The notes under the pieces: model-generated
What the model saw: only the letters and a program-made list of their open reading frames with translations
What the model was told of the DNA's origin: nothing
Database searches by the model: none
Translations under genes and position numbers: made by a program
In this document: piece by piece, positions 29,989 to 38,102 of the stretch
How the letters are laid out: each line of letters begins with the position of its first letter
How positions within the stretch are numbered: the first letter of the stretch is position 1
Source: a virus
IMG/VR virus record: IMGVR_UViG_3300011114_000943
Coordinates: 1 to 50,718 of that record
Direction: 5' to 3' (one strand)
Length of the DNA: 50,718 nucleotides

Positions 29989-31580
29989 CCGGCCTACCGC
30001 GCACCGACGCCCCCAAGGGCGCCCAGGGCAAGCCCTGCGGTGCTTCGCACATTCCGCGCGAACACAAATGCAACAAAAACACAGGCCCTTTAACCGCAGG
30101 AAACCTCAAAACTGCTGCTAAAGTCGCTCTTGCCGTTGGTGCACTAGCAGGAGGTGCTTACTTGACAAAACGCGGAATGATGAGCATGGAGGAGTGGCGC
30201 AAATCCCCTCAAAGTGCTCGCAACAACCCCAAGCTGAGCCCCGAAAGAGCCCAGCAGATCGCCGACGAAGCCATCGCCGGCGGCCAAAAGTGGGACGTCC
30301 AGGAGAAGATCAACGCCCGCCGCCAGGCAGAGCTCAACACCGAGTGCGGGCTTGGCCTGGGAAAGGTCCTGGCCCCGGCGAAGTTTGACGCGCTAGTTCC
30401 CAAGCCGCGTTGCCAAGCCGGGGAAGGTGCATTCGGCACCTACTTTGTTCACCCCTCCGAGAAGTACGGCGTCAAGCTCTTCCGCAACGGCGACGAAGAC
30501 GACGTCGGCTTTGAGTTTGACATGCTCGACCGAGCACGGGCGGCCGGCGTAAACGCCCCCGATCCGCTTTCCATGAAGGCTGTGCGCGACATCGATGGCG
30601 AAATCCGCTCTCAGACCTTGGTGTTGACCCACATGAAGGGCTACAGCACAATCAACAGCCTGGGCTGGTCGGACGGGCAGGGCCGCGCAAGCAGAGCACC
30701 TCTTATTACTAAGGTCAAGCTCGCCCGCGAGTTTAGGAAGCTCCACACAGAAGGTTTAGCCCATGGTGACATCCATTCGGGCAACATAATGGCGAGCGCT
30801 GTTAGCAAGAAACCCGCTCTAATCGATTTCGGCTACGCCACTAACTTGGACTCGTATCACCCCGGCCACGGACGCAGCGGCATCCAGAACCTGATGGTGG
30901 ACCTGAATCGTCTACCTGAGTTCCTGGGGCTCCCCGGTAACGGCAAGGAGTTCCGCGCGCGCTACAAGGGAGTCCTCGACAACATAAAAACCCAAGCCAC
31001 CAACTGGGATATGGGAGTCCAACGCAGCCAATCATGGGATCGCTTCGAGGTCGGCGTCAAGCGGTACCACGACGCCCTCGAGCGCGAACTGCTCGGGCAA
31101 GAAGGGCTCAATCTGCCCCGCTCTCGCTTCATCAGTGGTGCTGACCAACCCCGCATCCCCGGCCTGACGCGCGGCATCTTGACCGCCAACGTCAACACTG
31201 CCCAGCGCGAGGTTGTGGAGTTGCTGCTGGCCCGAGGGGACCGCCCCAGTTTCCTTAAACCAATGGCTAAGGGACTAGGGGTAAAACAGGCGAGCCTGCA
31301 GAGAGCCCTTCAACCCGAGCGCGATGCCCGCTTGGCTAAACAGCGCCGCCAACCTTTCGGCACTCCGCTTCGTCCAACAGCGGAGCCCCCACGTTTCGTA
31401 CAAAAGTTAAATTCAGCGGGTGTGCTGCGGTGGGTAACCAATACTGCGGCCCCTAAAGCCCGCAGGGCGCCACTCGGCAGTTTGTCCGCGCGGGCGCAAA
31501 GCATCCTGGATCGTTCCGGCAACGAAGACATGAGCATGGAGGCCGCTATGCGCTTAGCCCGCGCCGAACAGCGCGGCTGA
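29979..31580 (+). CDS. Protein-kinase-like domain protein, made by -1 frameshift fusion
   Basis: The frame is open from 29964, but the first ATG/GTG/TTG is a TTG at 30162. The stretch before it codes for the Cys tag GKPCGASHIPREHKCNKN (30027-30080) and a hydrophobic helix (AAKVALAVGALAGGAYL), so translation must enter from upstream, most simply by the frameshift; the fusion would have about 767 residues. Kinase features: Gly-rich loop GEGAFGTYFV, Lys in YGVKLFR (30474-30476), HGDIHSGN with Asp at 30768 and Asn at 30783, and IDFGYA with Asp at 30825. All catalytic positions of protein/small-molecule kinases are present. The C-terminal 150 residues are basic and of unknown role. Confidence 0.65.
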   Translation, partial: GKVAGLPRTDAPKGAQGKPCGASHIPREHKCNKNTGPLTAGNLKTAAKVALAVGALAGGAYLTKRGMMSMEEWRKSPQSARNNPKLSPERAQQIADEAIAGGQKWDVQEKINARRQAELNTECGLGLGKVLAPAKFDALVPKPRCQAGEGAFGTYFVHPSEKYGVKLFRNGDEDDVGFEFDMLDRARAAGVNAPDPLSMKAVRDIDGEIRSQTLVLTHMKGYSTINSLGWSDGQGRASRAPLITKVKLAREFRKLHTEGLAHGDIHSGNIMASAVSKKPALIDFGYATNLDSYHPGHGRSGIQNLMVDLNRLPEFLGLPGNGKEFRARYKGVLDNIKTQATNWDMGVQRSQSWDRFEVGVKRYHDALERELLGQEGLNLPRSRFISGADQPRIPGLTRGILTANVNTAQREVVELLLARGDRPSFLKPMAKGLGVKQASLQRALQPERDARLAKQRRQPFGTPLRPTAEPPRFVQKLNSAGVLRWVTNTAAPKARRAPLGSLSARAQSILDRSGNEDMSMEAAMRLARAEQRG

Positions 31581-31609
31581 GCAGCACCCCCAGCCCGGGC
31601 CACGCTTAA

Positions 31610-31627
31610 GCTGCTCTTATAAGCAGC
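31610..31627 (+). other. Small hairpin before the next structural gene
   Basis: GCTGCT (31610-31615), loop CTTATA, AGCAGC (31622-31627). No T-run follows. It lies 12 bases before the GTG start at 31639 and overlaps a TTATAA that might serve as a -10 box, though no -35 is seen. Confidence 0.3.
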
Positions 31628-31638
31628 ACATCAACAAC

Positions 31639-32904
31639 GTGAACCAGCGCATAGTTGACAACGACCGCTACGAAGTCTTCTACGTTCGTGGCGATACCGA
31701 TTACCCCACCCCTGTACTCACCAACACCGGCACCAGTGGTGACGCCTTTGGGCGGATGCGTGTCAGCAATCCCTTCACGCTATTCGACAGCCAGCACAGG
31801 TACCAGGAAAACGACAAGTGGGACACCGCGCTCAACGGTGGCGGCACCAAAACGTATGTAGCAAACGAAAGCGCAATAAACCTAATCCTCCCCGTAACAT
31901 CTGGCGCCTACGTCTACCGCGAAACCAAGCGCGTCTTCACTTACCAGCCAGGCAAATCCCTGCTGGTAATGAGCTCCTTCGCTTTTGCCGCCGCCAAAGC
32001 AAACCTGCGCCAGCGCGTCGGCTACTTCGGCGTCCAAAACGGAATCTACCTCGAGCAGGACGGCACTACCACCTACCTGGTATTGCGCAGCTACACCACC
32101 GGTAGCGTAGTTAACACCCGCATCGCACAATCCGACTGGAACGGCGACAAGCTCAACGGCACCGGCACCTCCGAGCGCACTTTAGACTTATCCAAAACAC
32201 AGATCTTCTGGGTAGACATTGAATGGCTAGGTGTAGGTGATGTGCGTTGTGGTGTTGTAATCGACGGCCGCATGGTAATTGCACACACCTTCCACGGAGA
32301 CAACGTCAATCCCACTGCCTACATGACCACGGCGGTACTACCCCTCCGCCAGGAGATCGAAAACACAGCCACAACCGCTTCCGGTTCCACCGCCAAACAG
32401 ATCTGCAACACCGTCATATCCGAGGGCGGCTACTCCGGTTTCAGCCGCCAGTACAACGTGGCCACCGGCTCCACCGCCGTAACCCTCGCAACCGTCGGCA
32501 CCGCGTACCCCATCGTGGCGCTGCGCCTCAACAGTTCGCGGCTGGACAGCGTCGTAGTCCCCTCCGAGATCGTCGCCGCGGTAGAGCAAACCACAAACAA
32601 CAAACTGGACATTGTGCAATACCAAATACTGCGCAACCCCTCCATAACAGGTGGTACATGGGTAACCGGTGACAGTGGCAACGTCGATTACAACATAACA
32701 ATAGCAAGCCACAGCTCCGGCACCGCTATATCCGGAGGATACCTAACAAGTTCATCCTCCCTACAACTTAGCGACGTCAACGACTTTAACTTTCAACTCG
32801 GACGCACCATGGCAGGTGTTAGCGACATATTCCTAATAACAGCAACACCCACGAACGCCGGCGCAAAACTGTTCCTAGACCTATCCTGGTACGAACTCGT
32901 GTAA
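31639..32904 (+). CDS. Conserved virion structural protein, beta-rich
   Basis: 421 residues, GTG start. DAFGRMRVSNPFTLFDSQHR near the N-terminus, then YQPGKSLLVMSSFAFAAAK, NGIYLEQDG, FWVDIEWLGVGDVRCGVVID and MTTAVLPLRQEIEN. I recall this combination from virion proteins of large phages, including cyanophages. The beta-rich composition and its position suggest a surface protein of head or tail, perhaps a decoration or fibre-type protein. Later parts of the gene are A+T-richer. It is separated from the capsid genes by the minus-strand HTH gene. Confidence 0.7.
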   Translation: MNQRIVDNDRYEVFYVRGDTDYPTPVLTNTGTSGDAFGRMRVSNPFTLFDSQHRYQENDKWDTALNGGGTKTYVANESAINLILPVTSGAYVYRETKRVFTYQPGKSLLVMSSFAFAAAKANLRQRVGYFGVQNGIYLEQDGTTTYLVLRSYTTGSVVNTRIAQSDWNGDKLNGTGTSERTLDLSKTQIFWVDIEWLGVGDVRCGVVIDGRMVIAHTFHGDNVNPTAYMTTAVLPLRQEIENTATTASGSTAKQICNTVISEGGYSGFSRQYNVATGSTAVTLATVGTAYPIVALRLNSSRLDSVVVPSEIVAAVEQTTNNKLDIVQYQILRNPSITGGTWVTGDSGNVDYNITIASHSSGTAISGGYLTSSSSLQLSDVNDFNFQLGRTMAGVSDIFLITATPTNAGAKLFLDLSWYELV

Positions 32905-32908
32905 CACC

Positions 32909-33124
32909 TCACACATTCGCCAACAATATCGCCATCGGCACACTATACAAGTCCGAAACAGCAATAAGTTTAGACAAGGCCATCTCTACCTCACCACTCT
33001 CAAACCTCGAATACGCCGCCTGGCTAATTCCCAGCTTGTCCGCAACAAACGCCTGCGAATACCCACTACTTTCTCTCAACCCCTTAATACGCCTACAAAG
33101 CGTGAGCTGCCGGTAAATCGCCAT
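32909..33124 (-). CDS. XRE-family HTH regulator, minus strand
   Basis: 71 residues from the ATG at 33124; a GTG at 33169 would add 15. LTLCRRIKGLRESSGYSQAF, VADKLGISQAAYSRFESGE and a third helix form a classic Cro/C1-type HTH, with little else. It is A+T-rich and lies against the direction of the structural operon, its stop five bases from the end of the upstream gene. The 33125-33226 gap is a divergent regulatory region. It may repress the downstream capsid operon or itself. Confidence 0.8.
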   Translation of the reverse strand: MAIYRQLTLCRRIKGLRESSGYSQAFVADKLGISQAAYSRFESGEVEMALSKLIAVSDLYSVPMAILLANV

Positions 33125-33226
33125 CCATTTATACGCTGACCGTTTAAGCCTACATATCCTCAGCACCACTCGCTCATTCCGCCCTAATCCCTAACATAAA
33201 GCGAGCACATGAAGTAACATTCCTGC

Positions 33227-34510
33227 ATGGACTCCTCAGTTCTGCGATACGACTTCGCGCCGATCACAGGCAGCGAAACCACACCCGAGGGCTACCTCCG
33301 GGTTTGGTGCCGCGCTGCCCGCACCGGCACACAGCTTTATCGCCGTGCTGATGGTTCTCAAACTCGCGAATACCGCCCTCCCGAAGAGGTCAGTAGTCCC
33401 GAATCCCTCTCCACGTTCGGCATGAAACCCGCAACGTGGGGCCATCCCCCCGTTCTTCTCGACGCCGCCAACACGAAGCAGTTCCAGGTCGGCTACTCCG
33501 GTAGCCAGGTCCGGTACAACGACGGCTTCGTCGAGGTCGCCCTTGTCGTAACTGACCAGGACGCCATCGAGAAGATCAAGCGCAAGGACGCCACCGAGGT
33601 GTCCGCCGGCTACAAAGTCGACTTCGACCCCACCCCCGGCTTCACCCCCGAGGGCGAGGAGTACGCCGGCATCCAGCGCAACATCCGGGTGAACCACATC
33701 GCCATTGTCCCCCGCGGCCGGGCTGGCCCGGAGGTACGACTCTTGCTCGATCGCATGGATGCAGCCGATGCTGTAGCCGAGTCTTCCGAGCACGAAATGG
33801 CGCCCCAGTCCAGTTCAACTGCATCTCCCGTTATGGCAACCGTCAAACTCGACGGCCTGGAGATCGATCTGCCCGCAGAAGCAGCCAGCGCGGTCCAGTC
33901 CTTTTCCCGGGACATGGGGCGCCAACTGCAAGCTCTCACCACCGAGCGCGATGAGCTTGCCACCAAGCTCGACTCTCTGCAGGCCGACTTCGACAACCTG
34001 GCCTACGAAAAGGAGGCCGCTGAAGGCCGCGCCGATGCTCTCGAAGAGCAACTGGCCGCCCCCAGCGACACCCGCATCGACACAGCCGAGCTCGACCAAC
34101 TGGTCGCCGCCCGCCTGGCCACGCTCCAACGCCTCGCCCCCGCCTTTGCCGAGGACTTCAAGTTCGACGGCATCGACGACAGCACCCTCTACGTCCAGGC
34201 TTTCGAAAACCTGACCGGTTCTGCCCCCCGCGAAGACGCCGAACCCGCCTACATCCAAGGCGTGGTTGAAGGCGTACTCGCTGCCCGGGCCGACACCGAG
34301 GACGAAGAAGGCGAAGACGCCCCCGAAGGTGACGAACCCGAGGAAGGCGACGAAACCCACGAGGACGCCGCTGACGACCGCACTGACAGCACCGTCGCCC
34401 TCCGCGACGCACTGAAGGGTGCCGGCCGCTCCGCTTCCACCGACTCCGTCTCTGCTTACCGCAGTAAGACGGCCGAAGCCTGGAAGCGCCCCCTCACCGC
34501 CACCAAGTAA
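33227..34510 (+). CDS. Prohead protease / scaffold fusion (DUF2213-like)
   Basis: 427 residues. The N-terminal half (GYLRVWCRAARTGTQLYRRA, STFGMKPATWGHPPVLLDAA, DATEVSAGYKVDFD, and RNIRVNHIAIVPRGRAGPEV) matches DUF2213, a serine-protease-like prohead maturation domain with the candidate catalytic His, Ser in EVSAGY and His in NHIA. The second half has a coiled coil (ERDELATKLDSLQADFDNLA), a low-complexity acidic stretch and a basic end, as in scaffold domains. The fused protease-scaffold would shape and then clear the prohead. Confidence 0.85.
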   Translation: MDSSVLRYDFAPITGSETTPEGYLRVWCRAARTGTQLYRRADGSQTREYRPPEEVSSPESLSTFGMKPATWGHPPVLLDAANTKQFQVGYSGSQVRYNDGFVEVALVVTDQDAIEKIKRKDATEVSAGYKVDFDPTPGFTPEGEEYAGIQRNIRVNHIAIVPRGRAGPEVRLLLDRMDAADAVAESSEHEMAPQSSSTASPVMATVKLDGLEIDLPAEAASAVQSFSRDMGRQLQALTTERDELATKLDSLQADFDNLAYEKEAAEGRADALEEQLAAPSDTRIDTAELDQLVAARLATLQRLAPAFAEDFKFDGIDDSTLYVQAFENLTGSAPREDAEPAYIQGVVEGVLAARADTEDEEGEDAPEGDEPEEGDETHEDAADDRTDSTVALRDALKGAGRSASTDSVSAYRSKTAEAWKRPLTATK

Positions 34511-34522
34511 GGAGTACCTTCC

Positions 34523-35143
34523 ATGGCCGTTTCTTTCACCCCCACCGTCGTCAGCAATCCCGCTGGCGCCCAAGGCAGCTACCCCCTGGAGCTGACCGTT
34601 GGTCACGAAGGCATGATTGCCGACCTGCAGGCCTATGTGTCCCGCAGCTACTACAACCAGTCCGGCGTCGCGATCCCCTTCGGCTCGCTCGTCGCCACTG
34701 ACAACGACCCCGCAGGCAACGACCCCTTTGCCGTGCTGCTGGCCCCCAGCGGCTCCGCAGTAGTCGGCCTCGCCGTCGACAGCCTCACCTTCGAGGGCGT
34801 CGGTGGCAGCTCCGCCTACACCCCCAACCCCACCAACGTCATTGGTGACGGGTCCCTCCGCGTGGGTTATCCCAACGGACAAGCACTCAACGTCGTCTCC
34901 AAAGGCGTCGTCTGGGTGTACAGCACGGCCGCCATCGCCCTCGGTGACGCTGTGCGCTTCTTTGGTGTTGATCACTCGGCCACCGTCACCAGTGCCTATG
35001 TGGGTCGCTTCACCAAAACCGCAGTAGCCAACAAAACGTTCGCCATGACTGGCGGCGTGCGCTGGCTGTCTGAAACCTCCGCCGCCGGGCTGGTTCTCCT
35101 GGAGATTGACATCCCTGGGATTACCTTCACCGCCGACGTCTGA
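34523..35143 (+). CDS. Head decoration / structural cement protein
   Basis: 206 residues, preceded by AAGGAG. Beta-rich with Gly/Ala/Val (AYVSRSYYNQSGVAIPFGSL, VIGDGSLRVGYPNG, GVVWVYSTAAIALGDAVRFF), resembling DUF2190/gp24-like cement proteins encoded next to the major capsid gene. It should bind the outer capsid and stabilise it. Adjacent to protease and capsid genes, as expected. Confidence 0.75.
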   Translation: MAVSFTPTVVSNPAGAQGSYPLELTVGHEGMIADLQAYVSRSYYNQSGVAIPFGSLVATDNDPAGNDPFAVLLAPSGSAVVGLAVDSLTFEGVGGSSAYTPNPTNVIGDGSLRVGYPNGQALNVVSKGVVWVYSTAAIALGDAVRFFGVDHSATVTSAYVGRFTKTAVANKTFAMTGGVRWLSETSAAGLVLLEIDIPGITFTADV

Positions 35144-35160
35144 TCACGGAGCCAATCCCC

Positions 35161-36078
35161 ATGACCACCGAAATCCGTAACGACACCGTCGGCATCTTCC
35201 TAGCCCGCGAGCTGGAGACCATTCTTGCTCGCGCCTTCGAGGTCGAGTATGCCGACATCAAGTACAGCACCGTCATCCCCGTCTCTTCCGAGGTCGGAAC
35301 CGGCGCTGATTCCTTCACCTACCGAGTCTTCGACAAGCAAGGCTCAATGAAGGTGATTGGCGACAAAGCCCAAGACCTGCCCCGCGCTGACGTGCTCCGC
35401 AAGGAAGTCACCCACCCGGTCCGCAGCCTCGGCGCTTCCTTCGCCTACACCGTCCAGGAAACCCGTGCCGCCGCCATGGTGCCCGGTATGAACCTCGAGC
35501 AGCGCCGGGCTAACGCCGTGCGCCGCGCCTACGAGGAGAAAGTGCAGGAGATCGCCTACTTCGGCGATGCCCCCTCCGGCATGAAGGGTTTCTTCAACAA
35601 CAACCAGGTGGACAAGCTGGTGCCGGACCACTGGTTCGACACCGCGGACATCACAACCGACGAGATGCTGCAACTGCTCAACGAGCCCGCCACGCGGATC
35701 GTGCAGAACAGCAACATGAAAGAGATGCCCAACACGATGCTGGTGCCTTACAACGCCTACCGCATCATCTCCACCACCCCGCGCAGCACCACCTCCGACA
35801 CCACGGTGATGGAGTTCTTCCTGCGCACCAACCCGATGATCACCGCCATCGAGCCCATCAACGAGCTCGAGGCCTCCAAGTCCGGCGGCGCCCTGTCTAA
35901 GGACCGGGTCATCTGCTACGACCGCAGCCCCGACAAGCTGCAGCTCCACGTCCCCCAGCCGCTCGAGTTCCTGCCGCCCCTGCGTCAGTCCCTTGAGTTC
36001 TCCGTTGCCGCCCACGCGCGCATCGGCGGCCTCGCGCTCTACTACCCCAAGAGCGCCATCGTGCTCGAGAAGGCCTGA
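35161..36078 (+). CDS. Major capsid protein (DUF2184-like, HK97 fold)
   Basis: 305 residues. An N-terminal helix (LARELETILARAFEVEYADI), the stretch SSEVGTGADSFTYRVFD, the P-domain with PGMNLEQRRANAVRRAYEEK and IAYFGDAPSGMKGFFNN, and the C-terminal LPPLRQSLEFSVAAHARIGG fit DUF2184 capsid proteins. The size and the place after protease and cement support it. Very strong C-ending codon bias suggests high expression. Confidence 0.87.
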   Translation: MTTEIRNDTVGIFLARELETILARAFEVEYADIKYSTVIPVSSEVGTGADSFTYRVFDKQGSMKVIGDKAQDLPRADVLRKEVTHPVRSLGASFAYTVQETRAAAMVPGMNLEQRRANAVRRAYEEKVQEIAYFGDAPSGMKGFFNNNQVDKLVPDHWFDTADITTDEMLQLLNEPATRIVQNSNMKEMPNTMLVPYNAYRIISTTPRSTTSDTTVMEFFLRTNPMITAIEPINELEASKSGGALSKDRVICYDRSPDKLQLHVPQPLEFLPPLRQSLEFSVAAHARIGGLALYYPKSAIVLEKA

Positions 36079-36086
36079 TTCAGGCC
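36072..36086 (+). terminator. Weak hairpin at the capsid gene end
   Basis: GGCCTG (36072-36077), loop ATT, CAGGCC (36081-36086), overlapping the stop codon. A T-rich stretch follows only about 20 bases later, so it is more likely a partial attenuator or RNA-end protector than a full terminator. Confidence 0.35.
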
Positions 36087-36130
36087 CTCAGCCTCGCGTT
36101 TGTTCTGTTGGCTCTTTCGCTTTTCTGATC

Positions 36131-36541
36131 ATGATCCTCGTCTACCGCCCCGAACTCGAAAATCCTCCTATGGATAAAGAGTGCACGATTGGTTTCTCCT
36201 TCGTGCAATCCAAGGGGCAGCCCGAAAACATCCAAGTGGAGTCCGGTGTCAACCGCGACTTCCCCGAGGACGTATGGGAGAAGATCCAGGATTACGACGT
36301 CGTCAAGAACATGCTCAAAGTCGGTGCCCTGCGCATCGAGACCGAGCAGAACCTTGTCCAAGATCTGCCCTCGGCCGCTGTCGACACCATCGCCGACATG
36401 CCAGTCAACCAAGCCATGCGCCTGGTTGAGGACAGCTTCGACATCACCCAGCTGCAACGCTGGGAGAAAGGCGAACAGCGGATTCGCATCCGCAACTCCA
36501 TCAGCAAGCGCATCGCCGCGATCACGGAGGGTAATGGCTGA
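36131..36541 (+). CDS. Hypothetical head/neck region protein
   Basis: 136 residues from the ATG at 36131. A second start at 36171 (MDKECTIGF) is possible. Contains SGVNRDFPEDVWEKIQDYDV and LEMLKVGALRIE-like helical and acidic stretches; no domain recognised. Its last base is the first base of the next gene, the connector, so it probably works in the head-neck assembly. Confidence 0.65.
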   Translation: MILVYRPELENPPMDKECTIGFSFVQSKGQPENIQVESGVNRDFPEDVWEKIQDYDVVKNMLKVGALRIETEQNLVQDLPSAAVDTIADMPVNQAMRLVEDSFDITQLQRWEKGEQRIRIRNSISKRIAAITEGNG

Positions 36542-36849
36542 TGACCGTTCCCACCTCTGTTGAGTTTCTCAACCGCTTCCCCGAGTTCGGCGAGCTTTCG
36601 CTCTCCGTAATCGATCGGTGTCTCGCAGAGGCCGGCCGGGTGACTGCATCCTCCGTGTGGCGTACAACCCACACCGAGGCCGTCAGCTACCTGACCGCAC
36701 ACATACTCTCCACCCGCGTAATGCAGGTGGGCCTCCAGGTCGGCGCTCAGTCCGGTCAGCCCTTGGGCACCGGACCCGACGCCAGCCTCTACGGCCAGGA
36801 GTACGAGCGGCTCAAAGGCACCCTGCCCATCTCAGGTTTCGCGCTGTAA
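36541..36849 (+). CDS. Head-tail connector (DUF4054-like)
   Basis: 102 residues. FLNRFPEFGELSLSVIDRCL, YLTAHILSTR and the C-terminal DASLYGQEYERLKGTL are typical of DUF4054 connector proteins, which form a ring under the portal. It starts on the last base of the previous gene. Length is normal for the family. Confidence 0.78.
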   Translation: MTVPTSVEFLNRFPEFGELSLSVIDRCLAEAGRVTASSVWRTTHTEAVSYLTAHILSTRVMQVGLQVGAQSGQPLGTGPDASLYGQEYERLKGTLPISGFAL

Positions 36850-36851
36850 CC

Positions 36852-37256
36852 ATGGCCATTCCTGCCTCGACTATCCGCAACTACGCCCCTTGGGGCAATG
36901 CACAGCTGTCATTCGAGGTTGGCGGCCCTGTACTCAGCACCGATCCCACGACCGGTAACCAAGTGCAGACCATCGAGTGCGTCGAGTACCTGGCCGCGCT
37001 AAACATCCAGGCCCCCGCCTGGAACGGCCAACCAGGTGTCGACAACTCGACCTACGCCTGCAGCGGTCGCCTGCTCAACCCGCCCCGCCTAGATCCTCGG
37101 ATCACCAATGGCAGCCAGGCGGAGGCCATCATCAACGGCTACCACGGCCGTTTCGAGGTCGTCTTCGATCTCGCGATGGACACCGCGGTCTACCGCGACA
37201 TCCGTCAGTCCCTCCAAGGCACATTCCGCGTCATTGGAGGCCCGATCGATGGCTAA
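36852..37256 (+). CDS. Neck protein (head closure-like)
   Basis: 134 residues from the ATG at 36852. Beta-rich (AQLSFEVGGPVLSTDPTTGN, CVEYLAALNIQAPAWNGQPG), ending FRVIGGPIDG. Size, beta character and position between connector and gp10-like protein suggest the head closure protein, though no exact family match can be claimed. Confidence 0.65.
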   Translation: MAIPASTIRNYAPWGNAQLSFEVGGPVLSTDPTTGNQVQTIECVEYLAALNIQAPAWNGQPGVDNSTYACSGRLLNPPRLDPRITNGSQAEAIINGYHGRFEVVFDLAMDTAVYRDIRQSLQGTFRVIGGPIDG

Positions 37257-37620
37257 CCGCCCCCTCGACGCCCAACTCAAAGCCGCCACCGCGAAAGCGA
37301 CCCAGCAGCTCTCCCGTTGGCTCGACACCCGCTTCACCGCGGAAATCTCCGCACCCAAATGGGACTACCCCACCCCACCACAGGTGCGCGACATCGTGGA
37401 CACCGGCCGCCTCCGCGCCAGCCAGACACGCACCGTCAACTCTGACGGCTCCGTGACCTTCACCTGGCCTGTCGAATACGCAGCCCAAGTTCACGAGGGC
37501 GGAGTAAGCCCCACCGGCCTCCGCTTTCCCGGCCGCCCCTGGACAAAGGTTCCCCTCGAGGAGGCCCCCGCCCAGTTCGACCGTTTCCTGCGCACCGCGC
37601 TAAGCGCTGAGCAGCGATGA
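37249..37620 (+). CDS. HK97 gp10-like neck/tail completion protein
   Basis: 123 residues from the ATG at 37249, overlapping the previous gene by eight bases. The motif VEYAAQVHEGG followed by FPGRPWTKVPLEEAPAQF is characteristic of the HK97 gp10 family, which sits between head and tail. ATGA overlap with the next gene. Confidence 0.75.
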   Translation: MANRPLDAQLKAATAKATQQLSRWLDTRFTAEISAPKWDYPTPPQVRDIVDTGRLRASQTRTVNSDGSVTFTWPVEYAAQVHEGGVSPTGLRFPGRPWTKVPLEEAPAQFDRFLRTALSAEQR

Positions 37621-38090
37621 CGATCTCAACCGCCTGCCCCAGTGTCCTCTCCCTGAGGACCACCATCGAGCGCTACATCCTCGACCTTTACCTGGCCGAC
37701 GGTGTAACCCTCCGCCCCGAGGCCGACTGGCCCGGGTACTACAGCTTGCCCGCCGGTAGCCGCATTCCCGCGGTCTACGTCGTCGGCGCAGCCATGGTGC
37801 CATCCGACTGGGCAGTCACCGGCATCGAGTGCACCCTCACCGATGTCCCCGAGATCGCCTCCCCCGGCTCCGTCGGAGCCATCCTGTCCTACGAGCGCTG
37901 GTCCGTTCGTTTCACGAACTACGGCGCCCACAAGGGCACAACCATGGGCACCACGCTGCTGGACATCAGCCGCCGCCTTGCCCGTGCATTCCCCCGGGAC
38001 AATGTCACGTACATGTCTCGGACCGAGGCCACCTACGAGGCCTTGACAGTGTCCATCCTGGGCGCTGTTTTGAACCCCCCGATCCCCTAA
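37617..38090 (+). CDS. Tail terminator-like protein
   Basis: 157 residues. Helix TTIERYILDLYLADGVTLR, then IPAVYVVGAAMVPSDW, ILSYERWSVRFTNYG and SRRLARAFPRDNVTYMSR. This alternating alpha/beta layout matches tail terminators of the gpU type by size and order. It comes immediately before the major tail gene. Confidence 0.65.
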   Translation: MTISTACPSVLSLRTTIERYILDLYLADGVTLRPEADWPGYYSLPAGSRIPAVYVVGAAMVPSDWAVTGIECTLTDVPEIASPGSVGAILSYERWSVRFTNYGAHKGTTMGTTLLDISRRLARAFPRDNVTYMSRTEATYEALTVSILGAVLNPPIP

Positions 38091-38102
38091 GGAGTCCCCA
38101 CC

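Noticed and set aside
30162-30164. TTG at 30162 as the true start of the kinase-like gene
   Set aside because: It would cut off an in-frame Cys tag and membrane helix that are shared with the 23772 protein, and no ribosome-binding site fits; frameshift entry explains more.
33815-34975. 386-codon minus-strand frame over the protease-scaffold and cement genes
   Set aside because: Antisense to two recognised head genes and of Gly/Val-rich low complexity.
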